From: Alligator mississippiensis
Lineage: Eukaryota > Chordata > Crocodylia > Alligatoridae
Direction of reading: 5' to 3'
NCBI RefSeq assembly: GCF_030867095.1
Contig: NC_081826.1
Coordinates: 36,992,001-37,056,000 of the forward strand
DNA length: 64,000 nt
A program made the position numbers and the translations under genes. The notes under the pieces were generated by a model that searched no databases, was not told the origin of the DNA, and worked only from the letters and a program-made list of their open reading frames with translations. Numbering within the stretch: position 1 is the stretch's first letter; each line of letters opens with the position of its first letter. This document shows positions 1 to 9,866 of this stretch, one piece after another.

Positions 1-198
1 GGAACCAAGTTACATAGGAGGGGTAGGTGTGAGTCATGGGTTACACAACTGGGCCTGGGGACAAGATGGAGACTTGACATTACAAGATGGAAACTTGACA
101 TGACTTATGCTAACTTACATATATAGGCCTAAAACAGTAATCACACAATATAAAAGCAGTAAAAAAAAAATCAATACAAAACATAATAATTATCAGTT
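1..198. other. Left flank of the Gypsy element, no gene seen
   Basis: No coding signal is visible. A 21-bp unit beginning acaagatgga is repeated almost exactly in tandem at 61-101. The stretch ends in an A-rich segment. Its last four bases, AGTT at 195-198, recur at 6226-6229 and are read as the target site duplication of the Gypsy element. Confidence 0.5.
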
Positions 199-1106
199 TG
201 TACCCGCCTCCGTTCGACTAGGAGTTCGCGCGCCGCCTTCGCCCAGACTCGAGATCTTGCACCCCTGGGTTTCATTGGTACGCCCCAGGGTTTACCCCGG
301 CTGGTATAAAGGGGGACCCCAGAACTCTCCTGCCACGACTTTGATGACTCTCTCAGTGGGGGGTCTTCCCTTGGGGTATTCCCTGGTGCCGGCACGCCTC
401 TTCGCGGGTACTCTCGGGGCTCCGTCCTCCCCTACACCCCGGCCATACGCCACCTCAGGTCTTCCTGTCCTGGCCTCTAACCCGTCCTCTCTCGGCTCAG
501 TCCCCCAGCCACTACCGGCGGTCTTCGGACCGGGTATGCCTCTCCCAGTGGGGGTGCTGACCTGATCCCTCCTTCCTTGGGATGCAGACGTCCTCTCTGC
601 TTCCCCAATAGTCCCGGCCACAGTTACCCGTGCTGTCGGCTCTGTAATGCAGGCTACAGCTGGCCCCACTCTTGGGATAGCTGTTACGCCTCCTGCTGCC
701 TCGGGTGTCGGGTTCCCCGCTGGCTGCTGCCCCACCTCTGGGGCTGACTTCTCCCCTTGTCTCCTCACTCCTGGGTGCTCCGCTGCGTTGCTCGCAGCCT
801 GCTCCGCCTCTACACGGCGGCGTCCCGCTCTCTGCGGGCGGCGGCTGATCCCCTGCTCGCTGGGGCTCCGCGCTCCAGCTCTCTCCCTTCAGCCGCCCCG
901 CTGCTTCGGCGGGGCCGCCTTTTGTTCCTCCCGGCCAGTGTGCCCCGCCCCCGCCGCTCAGCCGCAGCCGGATAAACGCCCGGCTGACGACCCGTGCCGG
1001 CGCTGCCAGCACATGGAGTTTCTTCGGCTCCTCCGGCCCTGCGGGAGGTAAGCAGACCCCTTGGCCTCCGCGGGGGTCTCCCAGTGCCCCCGCTCCCCTG
1101 GGACAC
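199..1106 (-). repeat. 3' LTR of the Gypsy element
   Basis: The segment aligns end to end with 5318-6225, with about 30 mismatches and two compensating 1-bp length changes in G or C runs. Many mismatches are C/T or G/A at CpG sites, as expected of methylation decay. It is very GC-rich. On the plus strand the repeat starts TGTACCCGCC and ends GGGACAC. Long reading frames across it on both strands are consequences of base composition, not genes. Confidence 0.93.
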
Positions 1107-1108
1107 AA

Positions 1109-1118
1109 CCCCCCCCTC
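1109..1118 (-). other. Polypurine tract of the Gypsy element
   Basis: On the minus strand GAGGGGGGGG is followed by TT and then the first base of the 3' LTR. Position next to the LTR and purine purity match the plus-strand primer site of LTR retrotransposons. Confidence 0.75.
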
Positions 1119-2868
1119 AAGATGCCTTGGGGCGTTCTTATTTTACCTTTCCGGGGTACACCAGAGCAGTTGTCCGCCTTGTACGTCTGCGGTTTTGTTG
1201 TTTCGTCCGAGTCGCTGCTCTTGCACCTAGACAGGAAATCCGCCACGGCATTTGATTTTCCAGGCCTGAACACTATTTGGAACTTATAAGGTTGTAGGGC
1301 CAATGCCCACCGGGTGATCCGGGCATTATCGGTCCGGGCCATGCTCAGCCATTGGAGTGGGGCGTGGTCCGTTATTAGTTTGAATTCTTGGCCCATTAAA
1401 TAATATCGGAAATGGTCCATGGCCCACCAAATGGCCAGGCATTCCCTTTCTATCGTGGCGTACCCTTTTTCTGCTGGTGTCAACTTGCGGCTGGCATATG
1501 CTATTGGTCTTTCTACTCCTTCTTCCTCCTGCGTGAGGACGGCTCCCACTGCTGTTTCGGAGGCGTCCGTCTGCAAAACGAAAGTTTTCCCGAAGTTAGG
1601 AGTATGCATTATCACATCCTCGCAGAGGGCCTGTTTTAATCTCCGGAAGCATTGCTCCATATGCTCTGTCCACCTTACCACCCCATTTTTCCTTCCCTTT
1701 AATGCCTCTGTCAAGGGAGCCGTCAGTTCTGAGAAGTGGGGCACGAACCTCCGGTAATAGTTGGTTAGCCCCAGGAATGATCGGAGCTGACGGCAATTTT
1801 GAGGGGCTGGGAAATTTCGCACTGTTTCAACTTTATCTGCCAGGGGTCTGATAGTGCCTCTACCCACCAGGAATCCCAGGTATTTGGTCTCTCTTTTCAC
1901 TAAAGCGCATTTCCGCGGGTTTGCTGTCATCCCGGCCCGCCTTAATTCCGACAACACGGCCCGGAGGGCTTGCTTGTGGTGCGTCCAGGTTGGCAAGTAT
2001 ATGATAATGTCATCGATGTAGGCCGCCACGTATTCTGCGTGCGGGGCCAGCAGTCGGTCCATTAACCGCTGGAATGTTGCTGCCGCCCCATGTAGCCCGA
2101 AGGGCATTCTCACAAACTCATATAGGCCCCAGGGCGTGCCGAAGGCCGTCTTTGGTCGGTCGGCTGGTGCCACTGGGATCTGCCAGTATCCTTTGGCCAA
2201 ATCCAGCATTGATATATATTGGGCCTCTCCGATCTTTTCTATTAACTCGTGTACCTGGGGCATGGGGAATGTGTCGAAGGTGGTCAATGCATTTAACCTT
2301 CTATAGTCAACGCACAGCCTCAGTGACCCGTCCGGTTTTCGTACGGGGACCAGTGGGCTTCTCCAAGGGCTTCGGGAAGGTCTCACCACTCCCAATTGTA
2401 GCATGGAGTTCACCTCTTCCCGCACGGCGTCTAGTAAGTGATGCGGTATGGGTCTCCACTTCTCCCTCACTATAGCCCCGGGAGGCGTCTTAATGGTATG
2501 CCTGGCTCCATGGACCCACCCTGGTTCTATGCAAAACACGTCCCAGAATTCCTGAATTACCTTCCGTGTTTCTTGCTTCTGTAGTTCCGACTGGTCTTCC
2601 CCTACCCCGACTAGTTGCTGTATCTCGTCGGAATGTGTCCCCTCTCGCTGCTGCCCTTGGGGCCCCAAATCCTCCCCTTCAGTCTCCACAAAAGTTACCC
2701 AGCCCGTTGGTTCCTTCCATTCTCACAGTAAATTTACATGGAAGATTTGCTTCTCTCGGCGATGGCCAGGCTGGTGCACTTCATAGTCCACAGGCCCAAC
2801 TCGCCGGAGAATCTCGAAGGGGCCTTGCCATTGCGTCAGGAACCGGCTAGTGGATGTGGGCAATAGCA
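1119..2868 (-). pseudogene. pol: Gypsy pol, 3' part: GPY/F tail, reverse transcriptase and RNase H
   Basis: This is the second half of the pol polyprotein, one base out of frame with the upstream half. It begins with the C-terminal integrase segment of GPY/F type (QWQGPF near 2810) and meets a TGA at 2723-2725, then runs open from 2689. Counting from 2689, the RT shows the LDL aspartate at about residue 163, the MPFGL segment at about 195-199 and the catalytic YIDD at about 224-227. RNase H follows with aspartates in TDASE (about 375) and TDHAPL (about 441), glutamate in IERECL (about 415) and the closing NAVADFLSR (about 480-488, near 1226). No stop lies between RNase H and the 3' LTR; the frame runs on into the LTR. 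Role: copies element RNA into DNA and degrades the RNA strand. Placement of RT after integrase is the unusual feature. Confidence 0.92.
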
Positions 2869-4509
2869 CTAGTACCGTTGCCCAGGTTCGAAGACCCGTT
2901 CTTTGGTGTTGCTGTCGTACCTCTCCTTCTGCCGCGCCTGGGCGTCTCTCAGGTTCTCACGAGCTATGTTCTGGGCTGTTCTTATCCTTTGCTGGAAAGC
3001 CTGGCGATATCCTGCTGGGTTCTGCAGCCCCCTAGGGTCCCGCTCCCACTGTTCTCGGAGGACCTGCAGCCATCCCCTCGGGTGGTGCCCGAGGACCAGC
3101 TCGAACGGGGAAAACTTCATGGAGTCCTGAGGGGTATCTCTGAGAGAGAATAGGACCAACGGCAACAACAAGTCCCACTTCCGTGGATCTCCCTGAATGC
3201 ACCGCCTCAATACCCTCTTCAGGGTGCCATTTAAGCGCTCCACCAGCCCGTTGGTTTGGGGGTGGTATGCCGCGGTACGTATCTGTCTTATTTGCAGGGT
3301 CTGGCTCACCACCTTCATGACACCGGACATAAAATTTCGGCCCTGGTCAGTCAGGATCTCTTCAGGGACACCCATTCTTGCGACCCATTTTATCAGTTCT
3401 TCTGCCACCCGAGGAGCCGTGGCGGTTCGTAACGGAACGGCCTCGGGATACCATGTTGCATAGTCCACCATGACTAACACATACTGGTGGCCAGAACTAC
3501 TGCGGGGTAGGGGCCCCACAATGTCTAGGGCTATCCTCGCAAAGGGGGTATCTATGACCGGCATCGGCTGCAAAGGGGCCCTAGCAGGGCACTCTGTTCG
3601 GGTCTTCTGATATTCCGGACAGGCTGCACACCGGCGGGCCACTTCTTCTCCCATCCCAGGCCAAAAGAACCATCGTCCCACCTTGGCCATGGTTTTATCT
3701 CGCCCCAAATGGCCCCCCACTGGGCTCACATGGGCGAGTTGCCAGATCACCTGGCGGAACTGTCTCGGGACTACCAACTGCGCTTCTGCGGGGCCCTCCC
3801 TCCTGGGCCCTGGTATGCGATAGAGGAGGTGGTTCCTTACCTCGTATTGGGGTTGCTCTCCTCTGGGTGACGCGGCTTCGCCTCGGTCCTCCTGGGCTTG
3901 CCTCCAGTGGGTTTCGAGTTCCGGGTCATCGCTCTGTGCCTCCCGGAACTGTCGGCTACTGGCAACATGTTTTAGGTCGATGCTTATGGAGCCCTCCCTG
4001 TTGGTCGGATCCACTTCTTCCTTGCCTAGCCACCCTTTGCTGGCCCCCATCTTTTTACGGGCTAGCTCCACATCCCTCACTCGCTCCAGTACGTCGTAGA
4101 GGGGTGTCCAATCCCAGCCTAGTAGCATGTCGCACGCTAGCCTTGGCACCACACCTACGAGTAGCTCCCCTTGGTGCTCCATCACACGCAGCTGTATCCA
4201 TTGTCGCCTCACGTGTTCGGTCTCTCCATGGAGGCAGGCCACCATCACAGGAGGGGCCTCCCTTCCTTCTCGGCACTGGATCACCTCAGCCCTTACCATC
4301 GATTGGGCGCACCCTGAGTCCAGAGTGGCCTGTATAGGTCGGCCGTCTACCCAGGCCTTGACGGTTGGGCGGCTCCACGTTGCGTTCCCCTCGCAGTTAG
4401 CGTAGCTGCAGTCCATAGGCTCTCCCACTTCCGTGCCGCGGTGCCGGTCAGGGAAGCCTCTGGGTTGGCTAGCTGGGACCCATCGTGCAGTGGGTTGCGT
4501 GGGGCATTC
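2869..4509 (-). pseudogene. pol: Gypsy pol, 5' part: aspartic protease and integrase
   Basis: This continues in the gag frame after the gag stop codon. Counting from the methionine at 4428, an aspartic protease is seen with the active-site triad DSG at residues 37-39 and a MLLGWDW segment near 101-107. A linker leads into the integrase: zinc-binding H233, H240, C267 and C270, then catalytic D302 (ALDIVGPL), D361 (LTDQGRNF) and E397 (NGLVERLNG). D361 and E397 are separated by 35 residues, the classical spacing. The frame ends in a TAG at 2869-2871 just after the motif FEPGQRY, where a one-base shift displaces the GPY/F tail and the RT into another frame. The protease would cut the polyprotein and the integrase would insert the cDNA. 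Confidence 0.92.
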
Positions 4510-5295
4510 TCACGAGAGGTGCCCCCTCTGCCCACAGCGGAAACACACTATATCTTTGCCTGTCCCCCGGATAGGGGCCGGCCGACGTTCAGCCTCTCTC
4601 AATAGCCGTGATGCTGGCTTTTGGTTCCTCTGCTCCTTCGGGTAACTTGCTTCTGCGGCCACATAGGCTTCCGCCAGCTTCAACGCCACCTCGCAATTCC
4701 GCGGGGCGTGTTGCTGCGCCCATCGCTGAGTTCTTTCATCTAGGTCAATCTGGAATTGTTCCAAAATAACCTGATCCGCCAAATCTTGGCGGTCCGACCC
4801 CACTGGGCTCACCCATTTGTCAAGGAGGTCCCACAATAACTGTAGTAGCACCCGGAGATGCCTTTCGTCGGGCCTCTTCTTAGCCCGGAACAGGTGTCGG
4901 TAATAATCTGGGCTGAGCTCCAGCCGATAGAGTATGGCTTGCTTGACCCGTTCGTAGTCCTGGGCCTCCTCTCTCGGGATGGCCTGGTAGGCCGCCTGTG
5001 CCACCCCGACCACTAGGGCTCCCAACTGGCTGGCCCAGTGCTCCTGGGGGAGGCTAGTCATTAAGGCGTGACACTCGAAGGCCTCTATATATGCTTCGGG
5101 GTCATCCTCCTTCGTCATTTTCGGCATCCTAAAAGATGCCTGGCCTTGCCTGAACCATTCCTGTTGTTGACCCAGCATCTGCTGCTGAGTGCCCACAATT
5201 TGGGTGAGGGCTTGTAGGTTTTGACCCAAAGCCTCGAGTGCAGACACTGGCACGGGTTGAGCACTGGCATAGGCCGCCATGTCCGGGTCCTCCAT
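4510..5295 (-). pseudogene. gag: Gypsy gag with SCAN-like capsid segment and broken zinc knuckle
   Basis: The ATG at 5293-5295 opens a 261-codon frame, one base beyond the primer binding site. Residues 1-60 are Gln-rich and probably helical. Residues about 125-212 resemble the SCAN domain of vertebrate zinc-finger proteins and Gmr1-type capsids: VILEQFQIDL, then RWAQQHAP and a following EVALKLAEAY. A CCHC zinc knuckle begins at C251, C254 and H259 but is cut by a TGA at 4510-4512; the final cysteine lies two codons beyond the stop in the same frame. TGA here is one CpG transition from an arginine codon. Gag proteins form the particle and bind element RNA. This start is chosen because the upstream frame lies in the LTR and primer site. 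Confidence 0.88.
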
Positions 5296-5296
5296 G

Positions 5297-5314
5297 TTCC
5301 CGGCCAATGCACCA
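5297..5314 (-). other. Primer binding site matching tRNA-Gly(GCC) 3' end
   Basis: On the plus strand these 18 bases read TTCCCGGCCAATGCACCA, which is, from memory of vertebrate tRNA-Gly(GCC), its 3' end including CCA. Only three bases separate it from the 5' LTR (edge 5318) and one base from the gag ATG. Confidence 0.85.
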
Positions 5315-5317
5315 CTT

Positions 5318-6225
5318 TGTACCCGCCTCCGTTCGACTAGGAGTTTGCGCGGTGTCTTCGCCCGGACTCGAGATCTTGCACCCCCAGGTTTCGTTGGTAC
5401 GCCCCAGGGTTTACCCCGGCTGGTATAAAGGGGGACCCCAGAACTCTCCTGCCACGACTTTGATGACTCTCTCAGTGGGGGGGTCTTCCCTTGGGGTATT
5501 CCCTGGTGCCGGCACACCTCTTCGCGGGTACTCTCGGGGCTCTGTCCTCCCCTACACCCCAGCCATACGCCACCTCAGGTCTTCCTGTCCTGGCCTCTAA
5601 CCCATCCTCTCTCGGCTCAGTCCCCCAGCCACTACCGGCGGTCTTCGGACCGGGTATGCCTCTCCCAGTGGGGGTGCTGACCTGATCCCTCCTTCCTTGG
5701 GATGCAGACGTCCTCTCTGCTTCCCCAATAGTCCCGGCCGCAGTTACCCATGCCATCGGCTCCGTAATGCAGGCTACAGCTGGCCCCACTCTTGGGATAG
5801 CTGTTACGCCTCCTGCTGCCTCGGGTGTTGGGTTCCCCGCTGGCTGCTGCCCTACCTCTGGGGCTGACTTCTCCCCTTGTCTCCTCACTCCTGGGTGCTC
5901 CGCTGCGTTGCTCGCAGCCTGCTCCGCCTCTACACGGCGGCGTCCCGCTCTCTGCGGGCAGCGGCTGATCCCCTGCTCGCTGGGGCTCCGCGCTCCAGCT
6001 CTCTCCCTTCAGCTGCCCCGCTGCTTCGGCGGGGCTGCCTTTTGTTCCTCCCGGCCAGTGTGCCCCGCCCCGCCTCTCAGCCGCAGCCGGATAAACGCCC
6101 GGCTGACGACCCGCGCCGGCGCTGCCAGCGCGTGGAGTTTCTTCGGCTCCTCCGGCCCTGCGGGAGGTAAGCAGACCCCTTGGCCACCGCGGGGGTCTCC
6201 CAGTGCCCCTGCTCCCCTGGGACAC
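5318..6225 (-). repeat. 5' LTR of the Gypsy element
   Basis: Partner of the LTR at 199-1106, same length and termini. If the last plus-strand base is taken as C6225, the next four bases AGTT match those preceding 199. A solo LTR at 29584-31077 shows the same TGT...GACAC ends and also a 4-bp duplication, supporting this boundary. Confidence 0.92.
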
Positions 6226-6229
6226 AGTT

Positions 6230-7967
6230 ATAAAACAGTGGATATCTATATCAAAATAGCAGGGCACTTATTTGCAAGGAGGGGAGAGAAAAATAAAACT
6301 TACTACTTAAAATAAAATGTAAAAGCTTATCCTACATGTTAGCTTACTTATTCTTATCTAGGGAATAGAGAGGGAGAGAAAAAGTCAGAAATGGTTGGGG
6401 AAGGGGAAGGAATTAATTTTAAAATTAAAAAAAAAAAAAAAGAAAAACTGGGGGTTTTGCTACAATGGTGCTATGGTACCTAGCTGGTTGGCAGTGGGGG
6501 CACAGGGTGAGGGGTAACTGTTTTCACTGTTTGTGTTTGGGGTGGTGCTAACACTACTTCTTGTTGTCCCCTAAAGCTTGCCTTTGGTTCCCTGTCAGTG
6601 GCTGACCTCGATGTCCCCTCTCTCAGCCATTATTTGATGTAGGTGAGGAGAAGGGCAGTTCAGATGGAAGGGGCAATTAAGTTGGTCCATTATGTGACCA
6701 AGGTGTGTCCTTCATAGAGACTTCATGCTTCCAATAAGCTGCCCTGCAATTGATGGGTGCTTAGTATTATGGGCTAACTCACATTCCATTCCTGCAGTGT
6801 GCTAATGGGTTAATGGAGTATAGAGCCTTAGCTGAAAAGTTCCTGGACCTTCAGATAAGGTCTTTGCAAAAGATGCACAGACTATAGTCTTGCACTGGTG
6901 GTATCCATGTGCAGCCACTCTCTTCTGGCACAATGCCCTTCAGTTGTGGGCCAGGGAGTGGGACTGACCTTCCCAATGCCCACTCCCCTCCCACTCGCTT
7001 TCTGTCTCCTCAGCTTCCCTCACCCCTTCCTCCTGGTTTTTCCCAGCAGCTGCAATGGTGACCTTGACTGGAATGTAAATGACCCATTAGCAAAGATTAA
7101 AGGCTTTTATTTATTTACACATTTGCAAGTGTGAGGGAGGGAAGGGGGGCAGGAAACAGATGAGGCAGTTGATTTTTTTTAAAAACTTTATTTGGGCTCA
7201 GTGAAGCCCTCTACCCCCTGCAGCCCTACAAGTCATCTTTCCAGACACCTGTATACACATAGTCCTTAGACATGGTGTTGGGGGAATCTGTTTGAAGTCA
7301 CTCAGTACAAGCTGTTGCATCTCTCAGAAAATGTGCCGGTCCCCACTCAGACTGATGTCCTGTGTCACTGGTGCCCACAGCACTGATGGATGGGGAAGGT
7401 AGGCCAGAGTCTTGGTGTGTCGTATTTAGGTTCCACTGAGATAATCAAAATCCCCAGGGATGTTCTTCATGTGATGTCCAGGACTGGCAAGCAGTCGTTC
7501 ACTTGAATCTAAGCAAAATCCAGAGAACTGGAAGTTATGTATTCTAATGGTTTCAGACAAACCAGAACTTCTAGAGAGCTCTTGCAAGTATGTCAAGCAC
7601 ACTTTATTCCATAACTGCGGAGATCGTCTCAGTTCATAAAAGAAGCCAAGAAGACCCAGGAGGGAAAAATTTCACACTTTGTGATAATAGTAAGTGCTGG
7701 CTGAACACTGTAAACTAGATTGTGCTTTAAATGATACCCTTTGGGGCATGTTGGTCCCAGGTCTCCATGATGAGACAATACAAATACATCTATTGCCTGA
7801 CCCTAGCAAAAGGTTTTGGAAAATGCAGTTTTTTTCTAAAACTTACTTGAATGTGTCTATAAGACTATACAATGACAATGAAATTTTCTAGCAAAGTGAC
7901 ACAGCAGCTGCCCGTACACAGCACTAGAAAGTTACCCCAAACCTTCCTGGATTGGGGCATTTAAAAC
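6230..7967. other. No gene recognised
   Basis: AT-rich, with an uninterrupted A15 run at 6427-6441. Small open frames here look random. I recognise no repeat family. Confidence 0.4.
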
Positions 7968-8026
7968 CCTCAGTACTGAGGGACCTCAGTACTGAGGACC
8001 CCAGTCCTCAGTAAGGACTGGGGTCC
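7968..8026. repeat. Cluster of short palindromes and a 13-bp hairpin
   Basis: CCTCAGTACTGAGG, itself a perfect palindrome, occurs at 7968-7981 and 7984-7997. It is followed by GGACCCCAGTCCT (7996-8008) and its exact reverse complement at 8014-8026 around a 5-base loop. Function unknown; it may be the core of a small foldback repeat. Confidence 0.8.
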
Positions 8027-9797
8027 CCCACATCTCAGAGGCTGCTCGGCTCCATTCAATTTCAGGATAGTACTTAAGCACATAATTCTTCTTGAGTATG
8101 TGCTTGAAGCAAAGGATGTGCTTAGCTTTCTGCCCTGCATGGGGTTGCTTTCCTGAACTGGTGGATGAACTGAAACAAAATTAAAGCAACCGGAAGTGAG
8201 TCTGTTAGACATTGGTGATATGCCTGGCTGTCTGAAATAAGATATAAACAAAAAAACCCATTCATTTTATTACATTTTATATATTTGTATGTTGTTCTTC
8301 CAGAATTTAGCTTGGTAAAATAAATGCATTAATTAAACCAGACCTCCAGAAAGGGTACACAGTTTATTTCAGAGTCCTAGTAAATCGTGCCAGGGACAGC
8401 ATTCTCAACAGGAATTCCACAGGTAATCAATAAGTAATTACATAATCTGCCTTACTCTGTTACCAGTCAGGGGAATATCTTCTGGGGTAGTTAATCTATA
8501 TAGAGAGGAAGAGATCCAGCTTTTTCCCCCCTGATTGCCAATGGTTTGTCTTTGCTTTGTTATATTATGCATAATAATCTTTTTACACACATACACATCC
8601 ATCCCCGCATTGGCAATTGTGGGGTGGGGGAAGAACTGGATTGACCTATGCTGCTTTACATATTGTGTGTGTGATATATCTGCATGCCTGCCTATATTGC
8701 ACAGACATATATAATGCTATAGAGATCAACCCAGCTTTGTATTCTTGATTCACGATGCGTTGTGTTTAACAATTTTTGTTCTTGAACAGTTTATTTGCTT
8801 CTTTTGGATTCTGATCTTTGTTGCATTGTTCTGCTGTAGAAGCCTCTAATTTTTATCTTTCATGATAATTGCTATCAATGATAAGAAAAATGTACCTGCC
8901 ATAATTGATTACTGTCACATTTGCAAGGCAAATCAGTGCTTAAATTCAACATTACCTGGTTAGGGTTTTGCTTCCCTTTGACTCCTCCTCTTCTCCATAT
9001 TTCTCAGCTGGTGAGCAAAGAAGGAACTCACTTTGCATTGCTGTCATTCAGATGAATTGCCAATGGGTTTAGAAACTGAGGTGAAGCAGAGAACAAGGAA
9101 ACAAAAAAGCCTGGATACACCATGTTATTACCTCTAGGCACCCAGCTCCAAGTCCTGGTAGGTTGTCACAAGCTATGTGCACTTACTTGTGTGAGTATGT
9201 AGCCCAAGTTACAATCTAGTCACTGATTAATTGAATTAATGCTGATATAAGACCTCTTTACAATCTTAACATTGGCTGTAATAGAATCTAAGCACTGAAT
9301 TTGAAACTGCAGACTCCACCTTAATTCACTGGACCAAATGAAGTATCATCATTGACTTTGGGAAAAGAATGAAGTCCATAGTCTTTCTCTATGTTTGTAA
9401 CCAATGCCTATTATTTCTTTTTCACAGTTTAAGCCTGAATTATTTTTTCAGTCTCTTTCTTTCCCCCCTCACATCTGCCTACTTTCTCCCCCACACCAAA
9501 TAAATGTATTAAAAGAATCTCAAAAACAGTCTACTATCATTTTAATACACTAAAGCAGCCAACTTTTGGGGAGCAAGACTTGGATCATAGTCTTGAGCGT
9601 TCCACAGACTTCCAGAATAGGAAATAGTTCATACCACTTGGTTCTGGACAGTGGAGGTGCCTTAATGCGACACTGTGGGCCAGCAGTTACCTTGTGAGTG
9701 GGAAGCAGAACAACCATGTTCACATGGCACATCACACACGCATTCAAATGATAGCTAGAGGCAGAGCTAATTAGCCTGGGTGCATTGAAGTACTAAT
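8027..9797. other. No gene recognised
   Basis: AT-rich intergenic or intronic DNA. No coding exon, recognisable repeat or RNA gene was seen. Confidence 0.4.
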
Positions 9798-9866
9798 ACA
9801 GCTATCCTGCTTCCAATTCATGCGGGAGCCTGTGTGCGCCTTGCAACATAGAAGCAGGATAGCTGT
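9798..9866. repeat. 16-bp perfect inverted repeat
   Basis: ACAGCTATCCTGCTTC at 9798-9813 is matched by its exact reverse complement at 9851-9866 with a 37-base spacer. It may be the core of a small MITE; no flanking duplication was identified. Confidence 0.7.

Larger units (their letters stand above)
199..6225 (-). mobile_element. Near-complete Ty3/Gypsy retrotransposon, Gmr1-like
   Basis: A 6.0-kb LTR retrotransposon lies on the minus strand. Reading down from 6225 the order is 5' LTR, tRNA-Gly primer binding site, gag, protease, integrase, reverse transcriptase, RNase H, polypurine tract and 3' LTR. The integrase D,D(35)E core, the GPY/F-type segment after it, the RT with YIDD and the RNase H all resemble Ty3/Gypsy. 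However, integrase precedes RT, the order known for Gmr1-type Gypsy elements. I see three breaks: a stop in the gag zinc knuckle at 4510-4512, a single-base frameshift near 2868-2871 and a stop at 2723-2725. The LTRs differ at about 30 of 908 positions by eye, so the insertion is fairly young. AGTT at 195-198 and 6226-6229 is the likely 4-bp target duplication. Confidence 0.93.

Noticed and set aside
199..1106. Open frames on both strands within the LTR
   Set aside because: The same frames recur in the other LTR and arise from GC-rich composition; they encode no known domain.
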